Positions 56,210 to 64,000 of a DNA stretch of 64,000 nt are shown piece by piece (position 1 is the first letter of the stretch; each line of letters begins with the position of its first letter). The position numbers and the translations under genes were made by a program. This stretch comes from DASPGX01 sp035620375 (lineage in GTDB: Bacteria; Patescibacteriota; Minisyncoccia; 2-02-FULL-40-12; GWA2-44-9): positions 10,242 to 74,241 of the forward strand of contig DASPGX010000028.1 of assembly GCA_035620375.1 (NCBI GenBank), written 5' to 3'. The notes under the pieces were generated by a model. It was not told the origin of the DNA. It was given only the letters and a program-made list of their open reading frames with translations, and searched no databases.

Positions 56210-59200
56210 ATGATGACGAAGGGTGCTTCCGGAATCGCCATGGACGAAGCGTTGGCGTCCCGGGCGACGCAGAACCCGCCCGACACGCAGGGCGAGGTGA
56301 ACGGCAGATCCGCCGGCCGGCACACGGACCGGCAGGCAAGAGGTCTGCCGTGGGAGCGTCGCTTCGGTGATCCGGTAAAGCATCCGTATGACGAGGTAAC
56401 GTGGGAGCTCCGCGATGCGCGCATCACGCGCGCGGACGGGACGGTGGTGTTTGAGCAGAAAGGCATAGAAGTTCCGGCGTTCTGGAGCCAGACCGCGACC
56501 GATATCGTCGCGTCCAAATATTTCCGCGGCCGCCTGGATTCCCCCGAGCGTGAACGCTCGGTGAAGCAGATGCTGGACCGCGTCGCAAAGACGCTCGGGT
56601 TCTGGGGGCTCAAGGGCGGGTATTTCGCCTCCGCGGATGACGCCGAGCGGTACGTGCAGGATTTGACCTGGCTGCTCCTGAACCAGTACGCGTCGTTCAA
56701 CAGCCCGGTATGGTTCAACGTCGGCATGTACGACAAGCCGCAGTGCTCGGCCTGCTTCATCCTGTCCGTGGACGACAACATGCAGTCCATCCTGAACTGG
56801 GTTGCCGACGAGGGCTGGATTTTCAAATACGGCTCCGGTTCCGGGACGAACCTCTCGCGTCTCCGGTCCAGCAAGGAGTCGCTGTCCAAGGGCGGTTTCT
56901 CGTCGGGACCCGTGTCATTCATGAAGGCGGCCGACGGCATGGCCAACGCCATCCGTTCGGGCGGTGCCACCCGGCGGGCGGCGAAGATGGTGGTCCTCAA
57001 CGCGGACCATCCGGACATCGACGAGTTCATCTACTGCAAGAAGCACATCGAGGAATACACCAAGATTCTGGTTTCCAACGGCGTCATGAACTCGCTGGAC
57101 GGCGATTTGTTCTCGCCGTACACGCTTCTGCCGTACCAGAACGCCAACAACAGCGTCCGCGTGACGGACGAGTTCATGCGGGCGGTTCTGGACGACGCGG
57201 ACTGGGACCTCAAGTCGGTGACGACGGGCAAGGTTCTGCAGACGGTCAAGGCGCGCGGACTGATGGACAAAATCGCGGACGCCGCGTGGCACAGCGCCGA
57301 CCCGGGCATGCAGTACGACACGACCATCAACAAGTGGAACACGGTGAGCAACACCGGCCGCATCAACGCGTCCAACCCGTGCTCCGAGTACATGCACCTG
57401 GATAACAGCGCCTGCAACCTGGCGTCGCTGAACCTCCTGAAATTCCTGCAGTCCGACGGCACGATAGACATCGGAAAGTATAAGTCGGCCGTGGACACGG
57501 TCATTCTCGGGCAGGAAATCGTCGTGGACTTCTCTTCCTATCCCACCGAGCCCATCACCAAGAACGCCCGCGATTTCCGCGAGCTGGGTCTGGGATACGC
57601 GAACCTCGGCGCGCTCCTGATGGCCATGGGCCTGCCGTACGACTCCGACGGAGGGCGGCTGGTCGCCGGGCACCTCACGTCACTGATGTGCGGTCAGGCG
57701 TACCGGATGAGCGCGCTCATCGCCGACATCAAGGGACCGTACGCGGGATTCGCGACCAACCGTGAGCCCCAGCTGAACGTCATCGCGATGCATTTGCGCG
57801 AAGCCGAGAAACTGTACACGCAGGCCGTCCGCGGAACGCTCCGCGACCCGGAACTGCAGGTCGCCTCGCGCATCGTCTGGCACGAAGCGCTGGAACTGGC
57901 GGAACGCCACGGCGTGCGCAACTCCCAGATGACGGTGCTGGCGCCGACGGGGACCATCGCGTTCATGATGGACTGCGCGACGACCGGCGTTGAGCCGGAA
58001 CTGGCGCTGGTGAAGTACAAAAAGCTGGTCGGCGGGGGCGTCCTGAAGCTGGTGAACACGCAGGTGCCGCAGGCGCTGGGTCATCTGGGCTACGCGCCCG
58101 AACAGGTGAAGGAAATCGGGGATTATCTCCTGGAGCAGGAGACGATTGAAGGCGCACCGCATCTGTCCGCGGAGCACACGGCGGTGTTCGACTGCTCGTT
58201 CAAGGCGGCCAACGGGACGCGGAGCATCTCATATCTGGGCCACCTGAAAATGATGGCCGCCGCCCAGCCGTTCATCTCCGGCGCAATCTCCAAAACGGTC
58301 AATCTGCCCGAGGATGCGACCAAGGAGGACGTCAAAGACGTATTTATCCGGGGCTGGGAACTCGGACTGAAAGCCATCGCTGTGTACCGCGACGGTTCCA
58401 AGGGCGTCCAACCATTAAATACCAGCAAGGAAGCCAAGAAGCCGGAGAGCCAGAAAGCGCAACCCGAACATGAGATTCCGGAACGTCCTCAGGCCACTAC
58501 GACCCACAAGCTCTTTGCCTCTCTTGCTGGGCCTGATGCGGTGAAGGTTCCCGTCTATTCGGAGCTGGTGGAGCGTTCCAACGGCTACACGCGCATCCGC
58601 CTGCCCGATGAGCGCCCGTCGGTGACCCACAAATTCTCCGTGGGAGGGTACGAGGGCTACATGACCGTCGGGCTGTACCCCGACACGGGCAAGCCGGGCG
58701 AGCTGTTCCTCAAGGCGGCCAAGGAGGGAAGCACCATCAGCGGACTTCTGGACACCATCGCGACGCTGGCGAGCATGTGTCTGCAATCGGGCATGCCGCT
58801 GAAGACTCTGGTCCGCAAGTTCAAGGACTTGAGCTTTGCGCCGGCGGGATTCACCAACAACGCGGACATCCCGATGGCCAAGAGCATCACCGACTACATC
58901 TTCCGGTATATCGGCATACGGTATCTGTCCGCGGAGGACCGTGAGGAATTGTTCGGTCCGCATGCGAACGGGTCAGGACCGCTGGTTTCCAAGGAACTTC
59001 CGGTTGTCCAGCCGGGCGGTCAGGCCATCGCGGGGCAGGAAAAGCAGGAGACTGCTCCGGAGCCGGAGCATCATGCCGGCGCGCCGCACGTCCACGGCGA
59101 CCCGCACCGGATGAATCTGACCGAGGCGAGTGCGCCGCCCTGCAATGCGTGCGGGACGCTGATGTTCCGGGCGGGGTCGTGCTACTCGTGCCCGAATTGC

Positions 59201-59227
59201 TTCAACACGACGGGGGTCTGCAACTGA
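56210..59227 (+). CDS. nrdJ: class II (adenosylcobalamin-dependent) ribonucleotide reductase
   Basis: A protein of about 1005 residues. It makes deoxynucleotides using adenosylcobalamin, without a separate radical subunit. Marks are LLLNQYASFNSPVWFNVGMY, GSGSGTNLSRLRSSKE, NPCSEYMHLDNSACNLASLN (active-site Cys), the APTGTIAFMMDCATTGVEPE P-loop-like motif, and a C-terminal CNACG...CYSCPNC redox/zinc tail. The start is uncertain: ATG 56129 lies inside the -10 box, so ATG 56210 is proposed, and residues before about 56390 show little conservation. Cobalamin must be obtained from outside, as no B12 genes are visible here. Confidence 0.95.
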   Translation: MMTKGASGIAMDEALASRATQNPPDTQGEVNGRSAGRHTDRQARGLPWERRFGDPVKHPYDEVTWELRDARITRADGTVVFEQKGIEVPAFWSQTATDIVASKYFRGRLDSPERERSVKQMLDRVAKTLGFWGLKGGYFASADDAERYVQDLTWLLLNQYASFNSPVWFNVGMYDKPQCSACFILSVDDNMQSILNWVADEGWIFKYGSGSGTNLSRLRSSKESLSKGGFSSGPVSFMKAADGMANAIRSGGATRRAAKMVVLNADHPDIDEFIYCKKHIEEYTKILVSNGVMNSLDGDLFSPYTLLPYQNANNSVRVTDEFMRAVLDDADWDLKSVTTGKVLQTVKARGLMDKIADAAWHSADPGMQYDTTINKWNTVSNTGRINASNPCSEYMHLDNSACNLASLNLLKFLQSDGTIDIGKYKSAVDTVILGQEIVVDFSSYPTEPITKNARDFRELGLGYANLGALLMAMGLPYDSDGGRLVAGHLTSLMCGQAYRMSALIADIKGPYAGFATNREPQLNVIAMHLREAEKLYTQAVRGTLRDPELQVASRIVWHEALELAERHGVRNSQMTVLAPTGTIAFMMDCATTGVEPELALVKYKKLVGGGVLKLVNTQVPQALGHLGYAPEQVKEIGDYLLEQETIEGAPHLSAEHTAVFDCSFKAANGTRSISYLGHLKMMAAAQPFISGAISKTVNLPEDATKEDVKDVFIRGWELGLKAIAVYRDGSKGVQPLNTSKEAKKPESQKAQPEHEIPERPQATTTHKLFASLAGPDAVKVPVYSELVERSNGYTRIRLPDERPSVTHKFSVGGYEGYMTVGLYPDTGKPGELFLKAAKEGSTISGLLDTIATLASMCLQSGMPLKTLVRKFKDLSFAPAGFTNNADIPMAKSITDYIFRYIGIRYLSAEDREELFGPHANGSGPLVSKELPVVQPGGQAIAGQEKQETAPEPEHHAGAPHVHGDPHRMNLTEASAPPCNACGTLMFRAGSCYSCPNCFNTTGVCN

Positions 59228-59242
59228 GCCGGAATATTTATC

Positions 59243-59270
59243 AACAGGCCGTCAAGGGTGACGGCCTGTT
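59243..59270 (+). terminator. nrdJ terminator
   Basis: A perfect 12-bp stem (AACAGGCCGTCA 59243-59254, TGACGGCCTGTT 59259-59270), loop AGGG. The next -10 box (TACAAT 59276-59281) begins 6 nt later. Confidence 0.8.
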
Positions 59271-59275
59271 TGCGG

Positions 59276-59401
59276 TACAATACACAACGTGAGCAATGAA
59301 AACGGCAGTCCCGCCGGCGACTCTTAGGGAGCGGTGCTCCCTGCGTGAGTTTCCAGCCGGACTGCCTTTCTCGTAGTAATCAATAATAACTGTACACGAC
59401 C
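59276..59401 (+). promoter_or_regulatory. -10 box and structured ~114-nt leader of surface protein 1
   Basis: TACAAT (59276-59281) predicts a start near 59288. The leader folds into a long stem: GGCAGTCC (59304-59311)/GGACTGCC (59359-59366), then GGC/GCC, ACTC/GAGT and AGGGAGC (59326-59332)/GCTCCCT (59336-59342). An open frame of 26 codons (ATG 59296 to TAG 59374-59376 region) spans the same segment. It matches no riboswitch I know. Confidence 0.5.
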
Positions 59402-61174
59402 ATGGCAAACGCTATCAGTATCAAACTCTCAAAGTCCGCCATCGCCTGGCTCACCGCCGCGGCGCTGGTGGCTACGTATCTTGCACCGTTCGCGGTGCAC
59501 AATGCGGGTGCGCAGGCACCCCAGTGCGGTGATCCAGCATTGGATTTCGCAGGCGGTACCAGCAATATTCTCGGTGCCGGAGTTGCGGGTAACAAGATCG
59601 GCCAGTTCAACAATCCCGTTGATGCCGTCGTTGACTCGGCCGGGAATATTTTCGTCGCGGATTCGGGCAACGCCCGCATTCATGAATTCGACAGCGCCGG
59701 CAATCCGGTGAATTCGTTCGGCGGCGGCACGATTAACTTCTTCGGGGGAATCGGCACGGGCACCGGCCAGTTCAGTCAGTTGTCGGGCATGCACGTTGAT
59801 GCTTCAGGAAATATCTACGCGGTAGACAGCGGACGACTCCAAAAATTCGACAGCGCCGGCAATCCGGTGAATTCGTTCGCGGGTGGTACCAGCAATGCCA
59901 TATCTCTGGGCACTTCGGTCCGGCGTGTCTTCGTCGATGCGTCAGGAAACATCTATGTATCGGGGTATTATTCTGCCGCGCCGCCTACCGTGGATTTTGT
60001 CCGGAAATTCGACAGCGCCGGAAATCCCGTGAACTCCTTTGACGGGGGAACGAGCAACCAGCTGACAATTCCGGAGACCGGAGGGACCGGCGGGGGTTCG
60101 GCTGCGGCCGCTGAAGGGGTATACGTCGATGCCGCCGGCAATATATACGTCACGTTGCCTCGGCACCATGGCGTCAAGAAATTCGACAGCGCCGGAAATC
60201 CCGTGAACTCGTTCGCGGGAGGCACGAGCAACAAATTAGGGTCGCTCGGAACTTCTGCAGGACAGTTCATCAACCCTTACGACGCCGTGGTTGATGCCGC
60301 GGGAGACATCTATGTCGTAGATGTCCGCCACCGGATGCAGAAGTTCAACGATGACGGCAGTCTTGCGCTGGATTTTGCGGGCGGCACGAGCAATACCCTC
60401 GGTATTCCCGGTTCCGCCGGTTCTGCAGTCGGACAATTCAGCAATCCCTACGGCGTCTGGGTAGATGCCCAGGGCGGTATCTATGTAGTTGACCGCGGGA
60501 ATCACCGCATCCAGAAGTTCTTCTGTACGCCTCCTGTTCCTCCGGTCGTGGACTCCGACTCTGACGGCGTAAATGACGACGTGGACGCCTGTCCCGGCAC
60601 TCCGGGCACCGAGTCCCGCCAGGGCTGTCCGGTGGGCAATGTCATGACGTTCACGCTCCAGAAAATCGGACATGGTCCGAGCTCCGTGTCGCTTGTGGAG
60701 GGGGTGGAAATCCGGGTCTTTGACCGAAATGATCCCGGCCTTGTCGCAACGTACGGCTCGGGAGTGGGCAACGGCGACAATTTCGCGGAGATTTATGAGG
60801 GAGGCGTCGGGCAGGTCGGCTCCTGCGTGACGAACGCGGACGGAACCTGCACGGCGGGCAAGGAGGCCGTCGGGGATTATCTGGTCATCGGTAAATACGA
60901 GGATACCAATGAGTCCCCGTTCAACATCGTGTACCTGGGCAAGGCCGAAGACGCGGATGATTTCATTGCCGATGAGACAGGCGGCGGCGCGGAGGGGTAT
61001 GTGGACCTGAAGCTCATCAAGAAGTACAACAAGAACGGCTTTGACCGCTACCTGCCCGACGGACTCGTGGACAATAACGCCGGCGGGAGCGCGGGCGCCC
61101 TGCAGTATCTTCCGCTCCTCGCACTGGCCGCCCTGGGTCTGGCCATATATGTGAAGCCGCGCAAGAAAGCGTAG
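59402..61174 (+). CDS. secreted NHL-repeat (beta-propeller) surface protein with TSP3-like and anchor domains
   Basis: A 590-residue protein. It has a signal peptide (1-38, cut near HNAGAQA) and NHL/SBBP-type propeller repeats (about 45-378). Four repeats are almost identical (xFDSAGNPVNSFxGGTxN at 59686, 59845, 60006, 60179), with DASGNIYVxD units between. A calcium-binding thrombospondin-3-like VDSDSDGVNDDVDACPGTPG (about 381-400) and a beta-sandwich-like region follow. A Gly/Ser linker leads to the C-terminal helix YLPLLALAALGLAIYVKP with basic end RKKA. Probably an outside protein held in the membrane by this C-terminus. It shares its start and end with the next gene. Confidence 0.8.
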   Translation: MANAISIKLSKSAIAWLTAAALVATYLAPFAVHNAGAQAPQCGDPALDFAGGTSNILGAGVAGNKIGQFNNPVDAVVDSAGNIFVADSGNARIHEFDSAGNPVNSFGGGTINFFGGIGTGTGQFSQLSGMHVDASGNIYAVDSGRLQKFDSAGNPVNSFAGGTSNAISLGTSVRRVFVDASGNIYVSGYYSAAPPTVDFVRKFDSAGNPVNSFDGGTSNQLTIPETGGTGGGSAAAAEGVYVDAAGNIYVTLPRHHGVKKFDSAGNPVNSFAGGTSNKLGSLGTSAGQFINPYDAVVDAAGDIYVVDVRHRMQKFNDDGSLALDFAGGTSNTLGIPGSAGSAVGQFSNPYGVWVDAQGGIYVVDRGNHRIQKFFCTPPVPPVVDSDSDGVNDDVDACPGTPGTESRQGCPVGNVMTFTLQKIGHGPSSVSLVEGVEIRVFDRNDPGLVATYGSGVGNGDNFAEIYEGGVGQVGSCVTNADGTCTAGKEAVGDYLVIGKYEDTNESPFNIVYLGKAEDADDFIADETGGGAEGYVDLKLIKKYNKNGFDRYLPDGLVDNNAGGSAGALQYLPLLALAALGLAIYVKPRKKA

Positions 61175-61190
61175 TCACGGCTCATTGCGT

Positions 61191-61226
61191 AATCGAAACG
61201 GCCCGCTTCTGTGGGCCGTTTCGATT
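61191..61226 (+). terminator. terminator of surface protein 1
   Basis: A perfect 14-bp stem (61191-61204 with 61213-61226, 8-nt loop). Confidence 0.8.
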
Positions 61227-61335
61227 ATCCACAGAAGATAAACAGGGTGGTCAAGTATACTTGAGAGGTAGTGGAATTCTCCACGGAAATCCTTTTTGGA
61301 CGCGCAGGGCCCTGAAGGGTTCTCTGCGCGTTTTT
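61225..61335 (+). promoter_or_regulatory. promoter/leader of surface protein 2 with palindrome and terminator-like hairpin
   Basis: TTATCCACA (61225-61233, DnaA-box match) is followed by the 14-bp palindrome TCAAGTATACTTGA (61251-61264), which contains a TATACT -10. The leader then has GTGGA/TCCAC (61270-61283) and a stem ACGCGCAG (61300-61307)/CTGCGCGT (61324-61331) with inner CCC/GGG. Five Ts (61331-61335) follow, 31 nt before ATG 61367. Confidence 0.5.
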
Positions 61336-61366
61336 GTTCCGTAATCACATAATTCACCCAATCAGT

Positions 61367-64000
61367 ATGAAGACAAAGAAAATCGTATCCATCATCACCT
61401 CGGTCGCGACGGTCGCGGCCACGACCGGCGCAGCGTTCCTGCCGCTGGCGGCGGGGGCACAGGCTCCGGTCTGCGGTCAGCTCGAACTTCAGTGGGACGG
61501 GTCGGCGGGAGGAACGGGAGATTTCTTCCCGGCCGGCATTGCGACCACGAACGCCGGACTGGTGTACGTTGGAGATGCGGACACTCATGTGAGGGTCTAC
61601 GATTCGGGAGGTAGTTTCTTGCGTCAATATTCGGCAGGCACCGTGGCGGTACCGGGACCGGGTGGTGTTGCCGTCAACAATTCTACTTTCGACTCCTATG
61701 TCTCGATAACCAACGAGGGAACTATCGAGCGCTTCAATGGCTCGGACGTATTCCAGAATCGCTGGGGAGGCAGTTCGGGCACCGGTGACGGTCAGTTTTT
61801 CTCCTACGCGCGGGGGATTGTCCTGGATAGCTCGGGGAACGTCTATGCGACCGATTTCCAGGGTGCCCGCGTGCAGAAGTTCTCCTCTACCGGAGTCTTC
61901 CTGGGTTGGTGGGGTAAGGACGACCTTGGAGGCACCGGTTTTCACGCCCCGGGAAGCGGTCGTACCGCAGCCTTTGGAAGCGAAGACGGAGCCTTCTTTG
62001 CCCCGGCGGGTATCGCCAGAGACTGGCAGAACAACATCTACGTTGCCGACCAGGGGAACAATCGGATTCAGAAATTCGATGCCAACGGCAACTTCCTCGG
62101 TAAATGGGGGACGGCAGGGGCGGGCAACGGCCAGTTCAACGGTCCTGTTGGAGTTGCAGTCGGCCCGACCGGTGACCGGGTGTACGTTGTGGAATTCGGG
62201 GGCCGAGTCCAGGTCTTCAGCAACACGGGCGCCTTCCAGAGTTCCTGGCAGACGGGATACACGCAGACGTTCTCGATAGCCGTGGATAATGCCGAGAAGG
62301 TATATATCGGAGCCCAGAACGATGGTCTTGTGCTGAAGTATACGGGCGGCGAGGTATGCGATGCCACTCCTACGCCGACGCCGGGTCCGGCCGTCTGCGG
62401 CGACTTCCTTCTGGAGTGGGGGACGTCCGGCTCTGGTGATGCAAACGGTTTGTTTGAGGGGCCTTCTGGAGTCGCCGGTGACGCAGACGGAAAGGTCTAC
62501 GTCGTAGACGGCAGCAATGAAAACATCCAGGTCTTCAACCCTGACGGTACTGCGGCCAGTCCGGTTTCCTTGATTCTCGATGGCGAAAATATCGAGGTCA
62601 CCGTTTCCGGAGGTAAAATCTACACCGTGGATGGAGATGACGACGCACTCCGGATATATGATGCAACCAGCGGCGTGCTTCTGAACAACGTAAACGTGGG
62701 CGGTTTGGTGAGCCCTGTTCGTTCGGTAGACCATGACTCCGCTGGGAATATCATGGTCATGGGTATAGAGAACGGGAATTCCAACAACACCGTTGTCGGC
62801 AAGTATGATGCCAACGGGACATTCATCTCCAGCTGGACTCTGGCGGATCATGAGGACTCCAATGGTCTAGCCGTTGACCGCGGTGATGCCGATGCGGTGT
62901 ACGTAGCGACGAAGACGCGCGAACCGCAGACGTTCCCGACACCGTCGATTGACCACTTCAAGGTTCTGAAATTTACTCCGTCGGGTTCTCCTCTGCCGTT
63001 CGCGGCGCCGGAAGCAATCTTCCAGGGGAACAACGGCACAACTTATTATTCAGTTGAGGCCGATGGAACGGGACGCATTTACGTTGTTGAGAATTCCTTT
63101 TCGGGCGGACTGCCGTCGGACGCGAAGATTCGGGTGTTTGACCGTACGGGAAGTCTCGTAGAGACATTCGGTACGTTCGGAGCGGGGACCGGACAATTGA
63201 CGGTTGCCCGTTATGTCGGATTCGGGTCGACGAACGCCGTCTATATCACTGATAACGTTCGGGACCGAATCCTAAAGTATCAGGGTTGCGCGGTAGTCAC
63301 CCCCCCTCCGCCCCCCCTCTCCCAGTGCGCCATCACGGCCCTGCAGGCCATGGGCCTGAACCCCGGCGACTTCCCGAACCTGGACTCCGCCCTGGACGAC
63401 GCCTGTGAGGCTGCCCCCGGTAACGTCACGACCATCACGGCCGGCAACGAGCCCCCGAACAACTACAAGATGGCTCCGGGCGAAGTCGTGGTCCTGGGTG
63501 AAGGCGCCCATATCAGCAACAACCTCATCGGTGACAACGGCACCAACAACGCCCTGTTCCTGGGCAACAACGTCACCATCGACGGAAACTCGCTGAAAAC
63601 CGAAGCCATCTGGGTCGGCGGCACGGGCAACCTCATCAACGGCAACGTGAACCACGCGGTTGACATCAACGTCGGCCCCAACGCCTATCTGCGGGTCAAC
63701 GGCAACATCAACGACCTGCAGAACCTGAACATCGGTTCGGGCGGCACCCTGAGCGTCGGCGGCAACGTGGACATCTACGTCTCCGCGGACATCGCCTCCG
63801 GTGGTCTCCTTGAGGTGGACGGCAATCTGGACTGCAACGGCGCACCGACCGTGAACAACAACGGCACGGTCACGGCCGGCACCAACAACTGCACGCTGTT
63901 GGCGGCTGCCTCCGGCGGCGGTTCCGGCGGCTGGGCCATGTATCTCCCGCTTCTCGCGCTGGCCGCCCTGGGTCTGGCCATCTACGTGAAGCCGCGCAAG
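61367..64000 (+). CDS. large secreted beta-propeller surface protein, 3' end cut off by window
   Basis: The frame is open from ATG 61367 to the window end (878 codons, no stop). By comparison with the preceding protein only a few residues should be missing. A signal peptide (1-32, AAGAQA) is followed by NHL propeller units (GIVLDSSGNVYATD, GIARDWQNNIYVADQGNNRI, GVAGDADGKVYVVDG; about 45-640). A PTPTPGP linker near 342 separates two propellers. PPPPPLSQC (about 645) begins a different C-terminal module with repeated GNNVTIDGNS/NGNVNHAV/VGGNVDIYV patterns, suggesting a right-handed beta-helix. GGGSGG then leads to YLPLLALAALGLAIYVKP. Probably a major cell-surface protein. Confidence 0.8.
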   Translation, partial: MKTKKIVSIITSVATVAATTGAAFLPLAAGAQAPVCGQLELQWDGSAGGTGDFFPAGIATTNAGLVYVGDADTHVRVYDSGGSFLRQYSAGTVAVPGPGGVAVNNSTFDSYVSITNEGTIERFNGSDVFQNRWGGSSGTGDGQFFSYARGIVLDSSGNVYATDFQGARVQKFSSTGVFLGWWGKDDLGGTGFHAPGSGRTAAFGSEDGAFFAPAGIARDWQNNIYVADQGNNRIQKFDANGNFLGKWGTAGAGNGQFNGPVGVAVGPTGDRVYVVEFGGRVQVFSNTGAFQSSWQTGYTQTFSIAVDNAEKVYIGAQNDGLVLKYTGGEVCDATPTPTPGPAVCGDFLLEWGTSGSGDANGLFEGPSGVAGDADGKVYVVDGSNENIQVFNPDGTAASPVSLILDGENIEVTVSGGKIYTVDGDDDALRIYDATSGVLLNNVNVGGLVSPVRSVDHDSAGNIMVMGIENGNSNNTVVGKYDANGTFISSWTLADHEDSNGLAVDRGDADAVYVATKTREPQTFPTPSIDHFKVLKFTPSGSPLPFAAPEAIFQGNNGTTYYSVEADGTGRIYVVENSFSGGLPSDAKIRVFDRTGSLVETFGTFGAGTGQLTVARYVGFGSTNAVYITDNVRDRILKYQGCAVVTPPPPPLSQCAITALQAMGLNPGDFPNLDSALDDACEAAPGNVTTITAGNEPPNNYKMAPGEVVVLGEGAHISNNLIGDNGTNNALFLGNNVTIDGNSLKTEAIWVGGTGNLINGNVNHAVDINVGPNAYLRVNGNINDLQNLNIGSGGTLSVGGNVDIYVSADIASGGLLEVDGNLDCNGAPTVNNNGTVTAGTNNCTLLAAASGGGSGGWAMYLPLLALAALGLAIYVKPRK

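Noticed and set aside
59686..60260. regularly spaced near-identical DNA repeats resembling a CRISPR array
   Set aside because: The repeats are in frame within a coding gene, encode FDSAGNPVNSF propeller units, are spaced about 160-173 nt apart, and have no cas genes.
61175..62851. 558-codon minus-strand open frame opposite the second surface protein
   Set aside because: The plus strand has an uninterrupted signal-peptide-bearing propeller protein from 61367 to the window end. The minus frame has no start signal, domain or conserved motif.

Overview
The window is a gene-dense, visibly G+C-rich bacterial chromosome segment that most resembles a member of the Candidate Phyla Radiation (Patescibacteria), probably near the Parcubacteria. 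The grounds are: a 16S rRNA with CPR-like substitutions in primer sites and no linked 23S or 5S gene; a lone bS21; a two-gene transketolase next to GAPDH; a class II ribonucleotide reductase; many small predicted membrane proteins without obvious relatives; and type IV pilus genes. TGA is used as a normal stop, so this is not the recoded Gracilibacteria/Absconditabacteria code. The exact lineage cannot be fixed from the window alone.

Layout. 1-2.4 kb: end of a KH RNA-binding protein, trmD and two unknown genes. 2.4-4.35 kb: a solitary 16S transcription unit with a sigma70-type promoter, a hairpin-rich leader, a long processing stem that encloses the 16S, and a terminator. 4.4-15.4 kb: membrane proteins, a saccharopine-dehydrogenase-like enzyme, an Fe-S HhH-type protein, a SIMPL protein, RNase HII, two tandem presenilin-like proteases, gap, split transketolase and a cysteine-free UDG. 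15.46-15.7 kb: divergent tRNA-Ile(GAU) and tRNA-Ala(UGC). 15.75-27.4 kb: C39-like protease, FN3 surface protein, a full type IV pilus block (pilin, PilX-, PilW- and PilV-like proteins, PilC, REC-PilB fusion), a response regulator and a membrane histidine kinase. 27.4-32.85 kb: a nitroreductase, an E1/ThiF-like protein, a PaaK-like adenylate-forming enzyme and a histidine/aromatic ammonia-lyase-like MIO enzyme. This is the best candidate for an undescribed pathway. 32.9-39.3 kb: small unknown genes, rmuC, H+-pyrophosphatase and a CBS protein. 39.3-44.7 kb: a copper/thiol-redox block (CopB-type ATPase, CcdA, DUF1573 and Cys-rich membrane proteins). 44.7-54.8 kb: pth, an M1 aminopeptidase, lepB, a divergent hisS, HIT, rpsU, yqeY, ybeY, ftsA and ftsZ. 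55-59.2 kb: three small minus-strand genes and nrdJ. 59.4-64 kb: two large secreted beta-propeller surface proteins that share a C-terminal membrane anchor. The second runs off the window end.

Expression signals follow a pattern. About a dozen genes have a -10 box (often TGG-TATAAT or TATACT) only 5-11 nt before ATG and no Shine-Dalgarno, so they look leaderless. Others have a clear GGAGG, and the 16S keeps the normal anti-SD, so both initiation modes seem to coexist. Several -10 boxes sit directly on the foot of the preceding gene's terminator hairpin or overlap its stop codon. Two families of dispersed inverted repeats occupy intergenic gaps. No IS element, CRISPR array or prophage module was seen. 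No gene-free stretch exceeds 300 nt apart from the RNA gene. The larger gaps (2349-2591, 4095-4361, 52138-52305, 54797-55077, 59228-59401, 61175-61366) hold the RNA signals and repeats listed.
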